Shown here piece by piece: positions 35,352 through 48,517 of a stretch of 64,000 nt of DNA. The stretch is from Pontederia crassipes (lineage: Eukaryota > Streptophyta > Magnoliopsida > Commelinales > Pontederiaceae): assembly GCA_030549335.1 (NCBI GenBank), contig JAUKPH010000017.1:11307501-11371500 (forward strand). Direction: 5' to 3'. Each line of letters starts with the position of its first letter. The stretch's first letter is position 1. Below the pieces are notes generated by a model. That model searched no databases, was not told where the DNA came from, and saw only the letters and a list, made by a program, of their open reading frames with translations. The translations under genes and the position numbers were made by a program.

Positions 35352-37866
35352 TGTAACGCTTCGAAATTTCACCTTCTTATCACGTGATAATTGGACTTAT
35401 CTGGGCCAGCGTTGCCTACTATTCATCTCTATCCATTGGGCTTTCACAAATCCATAAAGAAATAGCAAAATAAACTAATAATTAATCATCATTACTTAAT
35501 CATATAAGAGTGCGGAAGCTAACATAACTGTCATCATATAAATGCGGAACCTAACATATCATTTGTTCCCGAGTGGTCCTCTATCAATTATATTATATCA
35601 GAGTAGCAACTAAAAGAAAATAAAATAACATAAACTAAACATTTATCTCATGTGCAACTACATCGCCACGAACATCTCTAACTGCACATGTCTCCATCAT
35701 TGTCGGTTCAATTATACGTGGAATTCAAACACAGGAAAATAGAATTTTCATGAGTATAAAATACTCAATACATAAGACAATACAAATGGATAAGAAGACA
35801 ATAAAAATAGGCATTTTCAGTATGAGAAAAATCATGCTATCAATTCGGTTCGGTTCTTTCTATTCCTTTTGGTACTTTTCTTTTTTCGATTCGATTCTTT
35901 CTTCTTTTCGATTTGTTCTCTTCTATTCTTTCTCTTTTCTATTCTGTTCAATTTACTACATCTTTTACTTTAAACAATTCTTAAGACATCTATATGTGTT
36001 GTCCTAAAGCGAGCTCAACTTCTTTATTATGAGCATTCAAGACATTTCATGCATGGTCAAGATGGATCAAATCAGGATCAAAAGTAGGGCAATGACGGGC
36101 CCAATAAAGAGGTGTGGGACTTCTATTTACCCACGATAACGATTGGGGTAGTAATACCCATCTTTACTTTTTCTATACGATACGATTCGATGGCGATCCA
36201 TGCCAAGAAGCCTCATCTTACATATTTTATCTGTTGACCTAATTAACATCCTTACTGTTATCTGTTAAGCATTATTATCATAAGGGTAAAATAGTCATTG
36301 CACATAATAATAATAAATAAAATAAAATAACATAAAATAAAATAACTTCTTTACTGTTCTATGAATCCGGACCAGGTGTCATCAAACTCGGGCTAGGTCG
36401 TGACTGGACTCGGTTCGCGCACACCGAAACTCGGGTTGGGTTCTCGATATTACGCTCTTCTCTTCTTCCTAGCATAATTCGAGCCGAGTTTGAGGTAGCT
36501 CAGGCCGAGTTCGTTGACTTCATCATCACGCAGGGTGATGTTTACCTACCCAGGTCGGGTGTAATTCTAACTCGGGTCGGGTCGTTCAGTCATCATCGGC
36601 TGAAAGTCGAAAATACGTCGCGGCAAACTCGGACCAGGTGCCGAACGCCCAGGCCCAGTTTCTTTGAATCCGGGTCGAGTTCAGAAAAGGACTCCATCGA
36701 GTTCATGCTGCACGGGCCGAGTTCCGACTATCGGAGCTCCGGTAGTGTTTATTCGAGATTTTAACCTAGCATAACTTTCGGTACAGTACTTCATTTGACA
36801 TAAAAATTATACGAAACTATTCTTGAAACTTAGGAGAACACATATCAATCCTAACTCATCCATCATCTTAACTATTTCATTAATAATTCGTATCCAAAAG
36901 TGAATCCGAATCTTACGTACCTTCACTATTTCAGACTACATGAAACTCGAGACTTGGAGCGCGTTTTCCGGCGAGATCCGATGATGACTAACCACGAGGC
37001 CGACATCCTTGGACAGAGGGTAGTTTCGAGATTTGATGGCCGGTCAGAACTCCCGTTCACGCACACCAAGCAAGAAGGAAATATGGCTCAAAAGATGGAG
37101 AAAAAACTCTGTTGGAGGAGACCCTTTGGGGTCCTATTTATAGAGTGGAGTCTCCCAAATGCTAATCTAATTAGAACTTTTATCCACACTTTTTATATAT
37201 AATTTATCTATTATTTTCCACGAATTTTCAGATTTAAATAATTAATTAATAATACTATTTCTTGATTTTCGAAATTAAAATAATAATTTATTATTATTTT
37301 ATTTCCTGAATATTTTTATCCTTAAGACTCCCAATTTCAACCTCATTAGGAGTCTAATTAAATCCTTCAACAAACTTTATCCCTAATCCACTTCTAACTA
37401 TATTTTCTTTATTTTATCTCTCATAATATAATTATTCCTGAATTTCGGAATTAAATAAACAATTATTATTTTTACCTTTTAATTTTTGGAATAAAATAAT
37501 ATTATTTTATCTTCTAAATATTTTTGGACATAAAACTCTTATCTTAACTCTCATTAGGACTCCTTTTATATCATAAACGTTTAGTTTGATTCAAACTAAA
37601 TTTTGAATCCCTAATCTCATTATAACTTCAACTCCTAATCTAATTAGGAATCATCTTTTTCTACCTCTTATTTAATAAGACTTCTATTAAAAGACTACTT
37701 TTCATATTCAACATTTTCTTATCTTATCCTATCTTCTTCTTTTATCCATCCTCTAAATATATTTCTATTTCTTTTTAAACTTTATCTTTCTTTAATAAAT
37801 CCTAAAATTTAGATTTATTTTAATTACGAAAATTAATTTTTAATTTGAAAAAGTCGGGGTGTTACA
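35352..37866 (+). repeat. Solo LTR E (Ty3/gypsy)
   Basis: 2515 bp from TGTAACGCTTCG to GGGGTGTTACA with a perfect CTCGT duplication (35347-35351 and 37867-37871) and no internal region. This is the product of LTR-LTR recombination. It contains repeated GGGTCGAGTTC/ACTCGGGTCGGG words (36360-36740) and a CCTATTTATAGAG TATA-like motif near 37130. Orientation is inferred from the GGGTGTTACA end, shared with element A on its coding strand. Confidence 0.9.
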
Positions 37867-37946
37867 CTCGTCCTGTTTTTGATATGATCTCATTCTTCAT
37901 GCTTGAGGATCTTTTCTTTTTTCCTCGACTTTATAAGAACTCAATG
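37867..37946. other. 80-bp spacer between solo LTR E and element D
   Basis: It holds the right CTCGT duplication and, at 37942-37946, CAATG, the left side of element D's imperfect duplication. No gene. Confidence 0.7.
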
Positions 37947-40265
37947 TGTAACGACCCTAATTTTTAAGAGTTGGAAAAAGAATACTTTATTATTATTTAT
38001 TTTGAGAAATATGACCATTAATATTATTATAATAAATAATTCTGAAAATAAAGGAAAATAAGGAGGAGTTCAATTAAGGATAAAAATGTATTATGAGATA
38101 TTTAATTAAATTCGAAATTATTTAATTATTGAAATAAATCAAAATTGTTAAAAGGGATAAATTAAAAGATTAAATTTGATTAGGATTGTAAGTTATAGAT
38201 GGATTGGAGATAAAGATTTAAGCCCTATAAATAAATTCTTAAAGTCGATCGTTAAGGAATTTCCTCCTCTTGGGTTCCTAGTTGTTCGGCGGTAGAGGCG
38301 TGACGACCAAGCGATGGCATGACGTGATTCGACGTCGAACGATTAGGCGTGAAATGAAGTATGTAGGGGGATCCGTAGATTCTTTGATTATTTTTTATTT
38401 GGATTTCTACTATACCTGATAGTTTAAAAAAAATAGATTAGTTAATGGCCGAAACGAATTGTTGGAAAGGAAAAAAAGTTCGGCCATCTGGATTGTTGGC
38501 GCCGAAGGAAATTCGTGAAAAAGAAGAAAAGAAGAAATATAGTATTATGTGAGAAGGAATTACGTGAGTGATATTTAGAGAATTGGAGAGAGAAGAGGTG
38601 ATGATGTAAGGGAATTGGAGAGAGAATAGAGAGCAAATCAAAAGAAAAAAAAACGTGCGTGCTGGGTATGTCGAGAGAGATACGTGAGAGAGGATAAAAA
38701 GGAAAAAGAATTAGGTAGGAAATGTAATTTTATTTTAATTATGATTTTTTTGATGAGAAAAATATTTATTGAAATTTTATAGGTCAATGACAAAAGAAAT
38801 AAAAAAAATAGAGAAGAAAGACAATTGAAATGTATTTTATTAATCGATTTTATTTTATTATTAATTTTATAATTGTTTTATTGTTATTATTATTGGAATA
38901 TGATATATTGAATTTATTATTATTGATTGCTCCCGATTAAATTACTATCATACTTGAGTATATTATTATCATACCTGATAATAATATTATTTTATCAAAT
39001 CATATTATCATCATATCCAATCCTATAATTGATTATGATACCGATCCAGTGGTCTTTCTGATTGGATCTTATTTCACATAAATTAAATTGCTGAAAGATA
39101 GACGTCTTAGATAAATAAGATAAAAGCTGAAAGTTGCTAGATCTCCATGTTCTCTTATTGTCTCCAAGCCCTCGGACTATATTGTTATTGAATTGAATTG
39201 AATGGGCAGATAGTGAGCCTAAAGGTTTGAGACGCCATCATCCTTTAGAGAAGCTATGGCTGTCCTGTGTTTGGTCATGGTCCCCCGTCATTTACGAATA
39301 ATTGTTAGCGCTATATTGTTGGGTGGCTTGCCGTGGCACTGATCCCCCACTGGCCTACATGAAAGAGACATGGAGTTTCTCTTAATTGACAGAGCGCTCC
39401 TCATTGAATTGAATAATTCCGAACATTATAAATTAAATTTAATTAAAATCGAATCAAATTGAATTGGATTGAAATCGAATTGAATTGAATTGATCATAGT
39501 CATTTGGATATTGACGTTGACTGGCATTGCCTTCGTCCATTGAATCGAATTGATTTGTAATTGACCAATGACCATTGATATTGAATTGAAAATTGTTTAG
39601 TAGTTCCATAGTGATCAGACATCATTGATATCGTTAATTGTTAAATCAATATTGATCGGTCATTTGACATTTTATTGATTCTTCCTATTGATCTATGACT
39701 TTATTATTATATTATTATATTGAATCATCGATCCAATTGATCAGACAATTATTAATTGTTATCTCTATTGATTGGTCTCTTGACCATAACTTGATATAAT
39801 TATTCATATCGATAAATTATTATATTATTAAATTGATTATTGTATTGATTGCTCAATTGACTTATCATTGATTATATCTTATTTTCGATTGAGCATATTA
39901 ATTATTTAGTAGACCCTACGTACTGAGTATTTTTATACTCATGGATATTTTCCTATATCTGGATCCGTGAAGGTGAGAGTACTTTGATAGAGGATGATCC
40001 TGTAGATGGCTATGCTCAGTGACAGACAGATGTTGCACATATTTTAGATCGAGTGGTCTAGTTTTTATTATTTTCGCATTTAGTAGAATTGTGAACTTAT
40101 TGATATTTTAATTATTGTTAATATAATGGATTATTAGCTGTTATTATTGAAAAAGTCTTCTGCATTTATTATTTATATTTTGCAAAAATATTTTATAAAA
40201 AATTGAGTAGCACCTTTGGGACGACTCTAAGCATGTGAAAGTCACGTGAGTCTCGGGACGTTACA
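37947..40265 (+). repeat. Element D 5' LTR
   Basis: 2319 bp, TGTAACGACCC to GGGACGTTACA. It lacks a segment of about 180 bp present in the 3' LTR at 44230-44410. Confidence 0.92.
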
Positions 40266-40285
40266 GAAGGTATCAGAGGCTAAGG
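40266..40285 (+). other. Primer-binding site of element D
   Basis: GAAGGTATCAGAGGCTAAGG follows the 5' LTR. GGTATCAGAG matches the initiator tRNA-Met complement with drift at the edges. Confidence 0.75.
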
Positions 40286-40659
40286 AGAGACACTTTTTAG
40301 CTATCTCTAATAAATAGAATTGAGTCCATGTGCAACTGTCACGAGCAACCACTGCAGCCATCCAATAGGGTCAAGTAAGTTTTCATTGAGATATCGATAT
40401 TGAATTGTATGGTATTGTTTATCTTGGGCGAGCACAGATGTCTCCCAAGTTGATGACCTCTCATCAATTTTACCATGGATCGAAAAGTAGATATCGATGA
40501 TCTAATTCTCAAATTGCACAAGAGGATGGCCAAGCGGCCCAAGGCCCACGAATAAATAATGGGCCAATGAACATCAGGAGGAATGATCGTGGCATGAATC
40601 ATCACCATACGAATCTCATTCAGCGTATAGAGAATATAGTAATACTCAGAGTCATGATG

Positions 40660-41501
40660 TTTCACTTCACGATAATCGAAAAGAGATTGTTAAGAGTTTT
40701 CTCAACTTATATCCTCCCCAATTTGATGGGAAGGGTGACTTCGAGAAAGCCTATAGGTGGCTAGAAGAAATTGACCAAACTCTAGTGAAGATGGACTACA
40801 GTGAGAACCGCAAGACTATATGTGCTACGAGGCATTTGACAGGCGACGTTAGGCATTGGTGGAACGCAACAAAGGCTGCCACATTCTCCTGAAAGGACCT
40901 GATTCCTTGGAAAAAGTTTAAAAAGATATTCAAGGATGGCTATTCACCTGTTTCCCGAAGAGCGAGGAAGCAAAAGGAGTATCGAGATCTACAACAGGAT
41001 ACCATGACAGTCAAAGACTACACGATTGAATTATTAAAGTTGGAGAAGTATGGTACCCGAAGATAATCGGAGAGAAATCGCGTTAAGCAATGGGTGGAAA
41101 GTCTCAAGCCAAGCCTCCGAGGAAGGGTAAAATGTTATAACTATCAGACCCTTTAAGTTGCGAAAGAGTTTGCTACTATGCATGAAAATGATGACGTAAC
41201 AAACGCAACTCAATCGAATCAAGAGAATATAGATAATGATCAGAATCATATTTGGAGTAAAGATAGAATGTATAAAAGAAGAGAGAAGCGGCATCAAGAA
41301 AACTACAATCGAGGAAGGCCATATTCAACACGGAATGAACCTCCATCACATAGAGAATCATGCAACTACTGCAACAAAATGCATCTCGGTGAATGTTATT
41401 GGGCGACAAGAGCATGCTTAAATTGTGGCAAGATGGGTCACTTCGCAAGAGATTGTGATGAATCAAATGGATCGAACCTCTACGGCAACAATAGGCCTTA
41501 A
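40660..41501 (+). pseudogene. Element D Gag
   Basis: The frame reads FLNLYPPQFDGKGDFEKAYR, LTGDVRHWWNATKAATFS, LQQDTMTVKDYTIELLKLEK and KQWVESLKPSLRGRV. It is broken by stops near 40890, 41065 and 41153. The C-terminal open part (41178-41501) has CNYCNKMHLGECYW and a canonical knuckle CLNCGKMGHFARDC. The paired arrangement is typical of Tekay-type Gag. Not functional. Confidence 0.85.
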
Positions 41502-42307
41502 AGAATAGTGCATAAATCACCAAAATAGATTGATATGTTAGGACACATGACTTGAAACTTTATCAAGTCTAAATTATAATCTTCACTTCAATTAGACTTT
41601 AGATATGTTATAGTATCCAAATAGCATGTGTTATATGGAATGGATGTAGTACATAGTTTCCTTTTCACAAAAATGAAAGATCTACCGTTGAAAGGTAGAG
41701 TGTTTAATGGAAGCACTCATATGACAATATTTCTAAGGAGGTTATCGATTAACTGGTGCAAATAATTTGCCGCAAAAAGGTCGAGCACTCGAACTCAATA
41801 GCAAAAGTGATGGCACGTACACATAATGATATGGAGGAAGGATAACATCCAAGTAGGTTGAAAAATTTTAGAATAATTGTTACTACATTAGTTAACCCAA
41901 GATCGTCATGTGGAATATTTCCAGATCGCACTGCAAACATTAAAAGAAATAAGTATACGCCAGAGTCTCAAAGTAAAAATTTTGGCAAAATGAGATAATG
42001 TTCCTTAGAAATATTGGCATAGATGGAATATCAAAAGATAGATGCTATAAACAAATGAGTTCAACCAAAGAATGTGTTAAAGGTAAAAACTTCCTTAAAC
42101 TTACATAATATTATTGGAGAGTTGCACCAGATGGCCACACGATAATGTCACCATGGATGAACCTCGCCAAGAAGGACATAAAAAAATTGAATGGCTCAAG
42201 AAAGGCTAAAATATGTTTTAGAAATTGGAGAAGAAATTGGCAATGGTCTTTTCTGAAAATACCTTCAGGCCAAGAATTTCACCCACAACAATGCATACAA
42301 CACCAAC
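41502..42307 (+). pseudogene. Element D protease/RT interval, unrecognisable
   Basis: By position this should hold protease and RT, but only about 800 bp remain and no catalytic motif can be read. Deletion plus decay is the likely cause. Confidence 0.45.
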
Positions 42308-42560
42308 ATAGCATGTGTCTTGATACTACATAGGAAGATAGTTGCCTACACATTAAGATAATTAAAGAAACACGAGAAGAATTACTCAACACTCGATCTC
42401 AAATTAGCAACTATGGTCTTTACCCTAAGAGATGGTAACACAACGTGTAGGGTCAAGAGCTTGAATTCCCACCTACCAGCAAAGTTGATGTACACTTTCT
42501 CACGCTAAGATTCAAACATGTGTCGAAAAAAAAGAAATGAATTAAATTATTGAAAAGTTA
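42308..42560 (+). pseudogene. Element D RNase H fragment
   Basis: It reads ACVLILHRKIVAYTLR, then LKKHEKNYSTLDLKLATMVF with one intervening stop. This corresponds to the RNase H core block usually seen as Y.SRQLK.HE.NY.THDLEL. Confidence 0.75.
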
Positions 42561-42825
42561 CGAGTTTGTCATCATCTACAAAGCAAACTCAATTGAGAAT
42601 ATCTTAAGCAGAAAAAAAAGAAATGCCACTTGCTCATTTCAAGGTGAGCCGATGGAATATGAGCAATGAGCAATTGCATCACCCAAGTCAGTCCAGTGAA
42701 CAACAATAATAACAACACATCTTGCATGTAATTGAAAATACTATGGAAGGTCAGCAATTGAAGTTGAGCATCATAGGTCACATGGTGTACTACAAGAGCT
42801 TAGAAATCTTCAATAGCATTACGAA

Positions 42826-43450
42826 AAGGTAATGATGGATTTCATTAGAAGGTTTCCAAAAACTCAGTATGATAACGATGCGATATGGATAATAGATGAT
42901 TGATATAAGATAGCCGACATCATACCCATTAGAGAAAGATTAGTCCATCAAAAGCTTCATGGACATTCATTTTTTTAAGAAGGTTATCCGACCACATGGA
43001 GTACTAATCCATTGCGTCGGATAAGAATTTACAATGCATAATCCAATTTTGATGGAGCATCTATAGAGCAATTGGGATGTGGTTGAATTTCTACGTCGCC
43101 TTCCATCCACAGATGTATGAGTAGTTTGAATGGACAATTCAGGCCTTAGAAAATATGTTCTGGGATCGTGCATTGGGCTGGAGTGATAGTTGGAACAATC
43201 AACTTCCGTCGATAGAGTTAGTATGTGACAACAGTCGCCACTCTGACATAAGCATGCCACTTCATAGTCATGTATGGATGGCCATATTGCTTACCTATCA
43301 ATTGGAGCGAAGTTGATGGACGACGGTTCTTGTTACAAAAGTAATGAAGCAACAAAATCTGTCTCATCATGGAAAGATTGAAAACAACATATACGAGACG
43401 AATGTATACGAACATAATGAGATTGGAGGAATTGAATCAAAATGAAGACA
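42826..43450 (+). pseudogene. Element D integrase fragment
   Basis: It reads VMMDFIRRFPKTQYDNDAIW followed by IIDD, stop, YKIADIIPIRE, the start of the integrase core. Downstream frames are riddled with stops. Confidence 0.7.
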
Positions 43451-43580
43451 AGATATATGTAGGACATATCATGAAAATGAATATGGCAGTTAAAAACTGA
43501 AAGTGGAGATCAGAAAAGATTTCTCAAATTTGTTAAGATGATATAGTTTAGTTTACGCAAATTCGAGGACGAATTTATTT

Positions 43581-43595
43581 TTAAGGAGGTTATGA
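43581..43595 (+). other. Polypurine tract of element D
   Basis: TTAAGGAGGTTATGA abuts the 3' LTR. Confidence 0.8.
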
Positions 43596-46137
43596 TGTAA
43601 CGACCCTAATTTTTAAGAGTTGATAGTTTATTATTATTTATGCAAAGAATATTTTATTATATATGCAAAGAATATTTTATTATTATTTATTTTGAGAAAT
43701 ATGACTATTAATATTATTATAATAAATAATTCCGAAAATAAGGAGGAGTTTAATTAAGGATAAAAATATATTATGAGATATTTAATTAAATTCGAAATTA
43801 TTTAATTATTGAAATAAATCAAAATTGTTAAAAGGGATAAATTAAAAGATTAAATTTGATTAGGATTGTAAGTTATAGATGGATTGGAGATAAAGATTTA
43901 AGCCCTATAATAAATCCTTAAAATCGATCGTTAAGGAATTTTCTCCTCTTGGGTTCCTGGTGTTCGGCGGTAGAGGCGTGACGATCAGGCGATGGCAAGA
44001 CGTGATTCGACGTCGAACGATTAGGCGTGAAATGAAGTATGTAGGGGGGATCCGAAAGTTCTTTGATTATTTTTTATTTGGATTTCTACTATACGTGATA
44101 GTTTAAAAAAATAGATTAGTTAATGGCCGAAACGAATTGTTCGAAAGAAAAAAAAAGTTCGGCCCACTGGATTGTTGGCGCCGAAGGAAATTCGTGCAAA
44201 AGAAGAAAAGAAGAAATATCATATTATGTGAAAAGAAAAAAAAGACATTTTTCAACTAGAGGACATGCAATCCTTTTCGCTCAAGGATGATCCAATGAAA
44301 AAAAAGGGAGTTTTGCACAAAGGGAAATATTGATTTTTCCCACTTCGAAATACGCCGGTGGAAATTCGATTTTCTTAAGGAGGAGAGAGAATGACTTGAT
44401 GAAAAAGAAGAGAAGGAATTACGTGAGAGATATTTAGAGAATTGGAGAGAGAAGATGTGACGATGTAAGGGAATTGGAGAGAGAATAGAGAGCAAATCAA
44501 AAGAAAAAAAAAAACGTGCGTATTGGGTATATGGAGAGAGAAACGTGAGAGAGGATAAAAAGGAAAAGGAATTAGGTAGGAAATGTAATTTTATTTTAAT
44601 TATGATTTTTCCGATGAGGAAAATATTTATTGAAATTTTATAGGTCAATGACAAAAGAAATAAAAAAATAGAGAAGAACGATAATTGAAATTTATTTTAT
44701 TAATCGATTTTATTTTATTATCAATTTTATAATTGTTTTATTATTATTATTATTATTATTATTGGAATATGATATATTGAATTTATTATTATTAATTGCT
44801 CCCGATTAAATTACTATCATACTTGAGTATATTATTATCATACTTGATAATAATATTATTTTATCAAATTATATTATCATCATATACAATTCTATAATTG
44901 ATTATGATACCGATCCAGTGATCTTTCTGATTGAATCTTATTTCACATAAATTAAATTACAGAAAGATAGACGTCTTAGATAAATAAGATAAAAGCTGAA
45001 AGTTGCTGGATCTCCATGTTCTCTGATTGTCTCCAAGCCCCCGGGCCATATTGTTATTGAATTGAATGTGGCAGATAGTGGACCTAAAGGTTTGAGGCGC
45101 CATCATCCTTTAGAGAAGCTATGGCTGTCCTATGTTTCGTCATGGTCTCCCGTCATTCACGAATAATTATTAGCGCTATATTATTGGGTGACTTGCCGTG
45201 GCACTGATCCTCCATTGTCCTACATGAAAGAGACATGAAGTTTCTCTTAATTGACCGAACGCTCCTTATTAAATTTGATAACTCCGAACATTGTAAATTG
45301 AATTGAATTAAAATCAAATCGAATTGAATTGGATTAAAATCAAATTGAATTGAATTGATCATGGTCATTTGGATATTGGCGTTGACTGGCATTGCCTCCG
45401 TCCATTGAATCGAATTGATTTGTAATTGACTAATGACCATTGATATTGAATTAAAAATTATTAAATTGAATAATTCCATAGTGATCAAACATCATTGATA
45501 TCGTTAATTGTTAAATAAATATTGATTGGTCATTTGACATTTTTCTTATCCTTCTTATTGATTTATGACTTTATTGTTATATTGTTATATTGAATCATCG
45601 ATCCAATTGATCAGACAATTATTAATTGTTATCTCTATTGATTGGTCTCTTGACCATAACTTGATATAATTGTTCATATCGATAAATCATTATATTGTTA
45701 AATTGATTATTGTATTGATTGTTCAATTGACTTATCATTGATTATATCTTATTTTCGATTGAGCATATTAATTATTTAGTAGACCCTACGTATTGAGTAT
45801 TTTTATACTCATGGATATTTTCCTGTACCTGGATCCGTGCAAGTGAGAGTACTTTGATAGAGGAGATCCTGCAGGTGACTATGCTCAGTGACAGACAGAT
45901 GTTGCACATGTTTTAGATCGAGTGGTCTAGTTTTTATTATTTCCGCATTTAGTAGAATTATGAACTTATTGATATTTTAATTATTTTTAATATAATGGAT
46001 TATTAATTATTATTATTATTGAAAAAGTCTTCTGCATTTATTATTTATATTTCGTAAAAATATTTTATAGAAAATTAAGTAGCGCCACTGGGACGATTTT
46101 AAGCACGTGAAAGTCACGTGGGTCTCGAGGCGTTATA
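43596..46137 (+). repeat. Element D 3' LTR
   Basis: 2542 bp from TGTAACGACCC to GGCGTTATA (expected TTACA). It holds the extra segment of about 180 bp at 44230-44410 and a local GCAAAGAATATTTTATTAT duplication near 43645. Confidence 0.92.
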
Positions 46138-47640
46138 CTATGCAAGATTAGCAAATAACACAAGAGACAGAAAGATGCAACTAGTCGATAAAGATCTTTG
46201 CATTGCCCATAGCTGATAAATATATGGTAATATATGAAATATTAGTGCCGAGCGTAAATGATGTTTTTTCATTACATTGAATTAGCTACAAATCTATGTC
46301 AGGAATAATATATTACACATCACTATTGATGTTTTATTCAATGACATCATTTGTGCACTGAGACAAACAAATGTCCGGGGACAGACTCAAAAAGGTAATT
46401 ACACAACTGGACATACGCAGTTGTTTTAAAAATAGAATGAACGACTAGCAACCAAATTAAGAATAGATTCTACCATCCAGCATATTATTGAAGAAACCAA
46501 ACTATCCTTGTGTCATACCTTTGTATCATAGAAAGTAGTGTCTCATCATCAGATAGGTCACTCGTCTCTAGGCTGTCCTTCTCCTTTGGTTTGATAGTAA
46601 GCAATAGCTTAAGTAAATATATTAGCGCTCAAATTTCTCTTATACTTATGCAACTATTACTTAAGCAACTTGGTTTGCTTAAGTATACAAGAAACCTGAG
46701 CACTAATATATTTATTATCAGCATTTAAAAAAAATTACATCCAATACTCTTCAACTTTCAAGTTTGCTTACGATGCTTACCAATTTCACTTTATATCAAC
46801 GATGTCCTCCATCTTTTAATTCATTTAATCCGATGTTTTTTTTACCTGGGATATGTAGTCTTCGGTTCTGAAGCTGACGTGGCACATATATGGCGCTGAG
46901 AAGACATTTTCTTTTCTCTCCACGTTGACATGGTAATATTAAAAAAATAAAAATATTAAATAAAAAATGCCAGCATGCCGACTAGGGGAGGGGGGCGGTC
47001 GCCCCCCTCTGCGGAACTCTGTAATTCAAAAAAGTTTTTTTAAAATTACCTATGGGCATAATTTGACTTTTATCTTATCAGTATATTAAATATTATTGAT
47101 TATCACCTTATACTTGAATTCTATATATATATAAAGTTGATACATTGGAGTGGCTCACATGTCAACATTTGACTTTATCTTTGTTTCTAAAAACTTACCT
47201 TTATCTCTATTTTATTGCTCTCTAACTTCTCTCCACTATCAATTTTTCTCTTAATGTAACTCCCATGACTCTTAGTATAACCCACCACTAACTCAATAAG
47301 TAATCACTTGTAACCTACCATAGCATCTTCTTATATATATTTATATAAACTAGTTCAAAGCTCTATACTTTGGTCATTCTTATTTCTCCTTTTTGTTGTT
47401 TTGTTTTTTGCATTTTATGTGCATTCCTTCTTCTACTCTCTCTTATTTATTCATAGCTTCATCCCATCATTATTATCATTCTATACATTTTCTCCCTTGC
47501 AGCATTTTCTTCTCCTTCTGCATCCACTATTACAGTGTTACCAGCATCAAATGATTCTCCAACTGTTAAATAAGACACAGAGCATTTATTTTTTGCTCTC
47601 CAAACAACAGTAGTTTACATAGGGCATTTACCTTTTTGTT
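46138..47640. other. Unclassified interval
   Basis: AT-rich DNA without a recognised gene. A perfect 10-bp GC hairpin lies at 46988-47009. The part after 46830 (GCTGACGTGGCAC) resembles dispersed plant repeat sequence. Confidence 0.45.
46988..47009. repeat. GC hairpin
   Basis: GAGGGGGGCG, loop GT, CGCCCCCCTC: perfect 10-bp arms in otherwise AT-rich DNA. Confidence 0.85.
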
Positions 47641-48240
47641 TTCCAAATGACAACTGTTTCTTGGAAACAGAGTTTAAAAGAGAACATGACCACATACCCA
47701 TCAACACTCTTGAGATCCATAGCAACGTGCACAATTCATTCTGTCGATGTCTCCAGCGGCACCGAGGATGGTGGCCTTGCAAAAATCTATGGCAACGAGC
47801 TGGTGGCGAGGATGAGCTCCACAACGAGGTTTCTTCCTTGCAAGAGTGCGTCAACTTCGACCTGTCGCACATCGTCGCTGGCGCATTGGAGTGCCCCAAT
47901 GTCATCCACTTCGAGGGAAGCATGTTCGAGGAGATACCCCATGAAAGCGTTGTCTTCTTGAAATGGATACTGCACAACTTTAGAGATGAAGAATGCATGA
48001 AGATGCTTAAGAACTGCTGGAGGTGATACTGGTGGAATTAAGTGGCGTTGGACTCTGAGGAGGAAAGCCTTCTGGTGGACACTAGGATGGCACTGGACAT
48101 GGACATGTTCACGTTTGCCAGCGGAAGGAAAGGACCCATGGAGAGTGGAAGGAGCTCCTCGAGTGAGGGGGCTTCTCTAGGTGCAGCATCGTCAAGCTTC
48201 TAGCCATTGTCGCCATCATTGAGGCCTATAAGCTTAATTC
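47641..48240 (+). pseudogene. Plant O-methyltransferase pseudogene, C-terminal half
   Basis: Frames in order give FDLSHIVAGALECPNV, GSMFEEIPHESVVFLKWILH, NFRDEECMKMLKNC, a short broken stretch, THGEWKELLE, and FSRCSIVKLLAIVAIIEAY. This is the SAM-binding and catalytic C-terminal half of plant class II (COMT/ZRP4-like) small-molecule O-methyltransferases, including the LKWILH block with the catalytic His and its acidic partner region. At least three frame changes and several stops are present. The N-terminal dimerisation domain is absent. The substrate cannot be inferred. Confidence 0.82.
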
Positions 48241-48295
48241 ACAACACTATATATTATGTCTAAGTCATACGCGACACCCTAGGTCGTTTGTATTT

Positions 48296-48478
<183 letters not shown>

Positions 48479-48517
48479 TCATATCTACAAGTCTCTCTCT
48501 GTCCATATAACTATATA

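Larger units (their letters stand above)
37947..46137 (+). mobile_element. Element D: decayed, internally deleted Tekay-like Ty3/gypsy element
   Basis: LTRs at 37947-40265 and 43596-46137 flank only 3.3 kb of interior, against about 5 kb in elements B and C. Flanks CAATG and CTATG match at four of five bases. Gag is on the plus strand with two zinc-knuckle-like motifs, followed by scraps of RNase H and integrase; a recognisable RT core is missing. The 3' interior TTCGAGGACGAAT and polypurine tract are typical of the Tekay/Del group and shared with elements A and C. Confidence 0.9.

Noticed and set aside
47130..47355. Possible Helitron (TCTATATATA start, CTAGT near 47350)
   Set aside because: The 3' hairpin is AT-rich and weak, and the ends are too short to be distinguished from chance.
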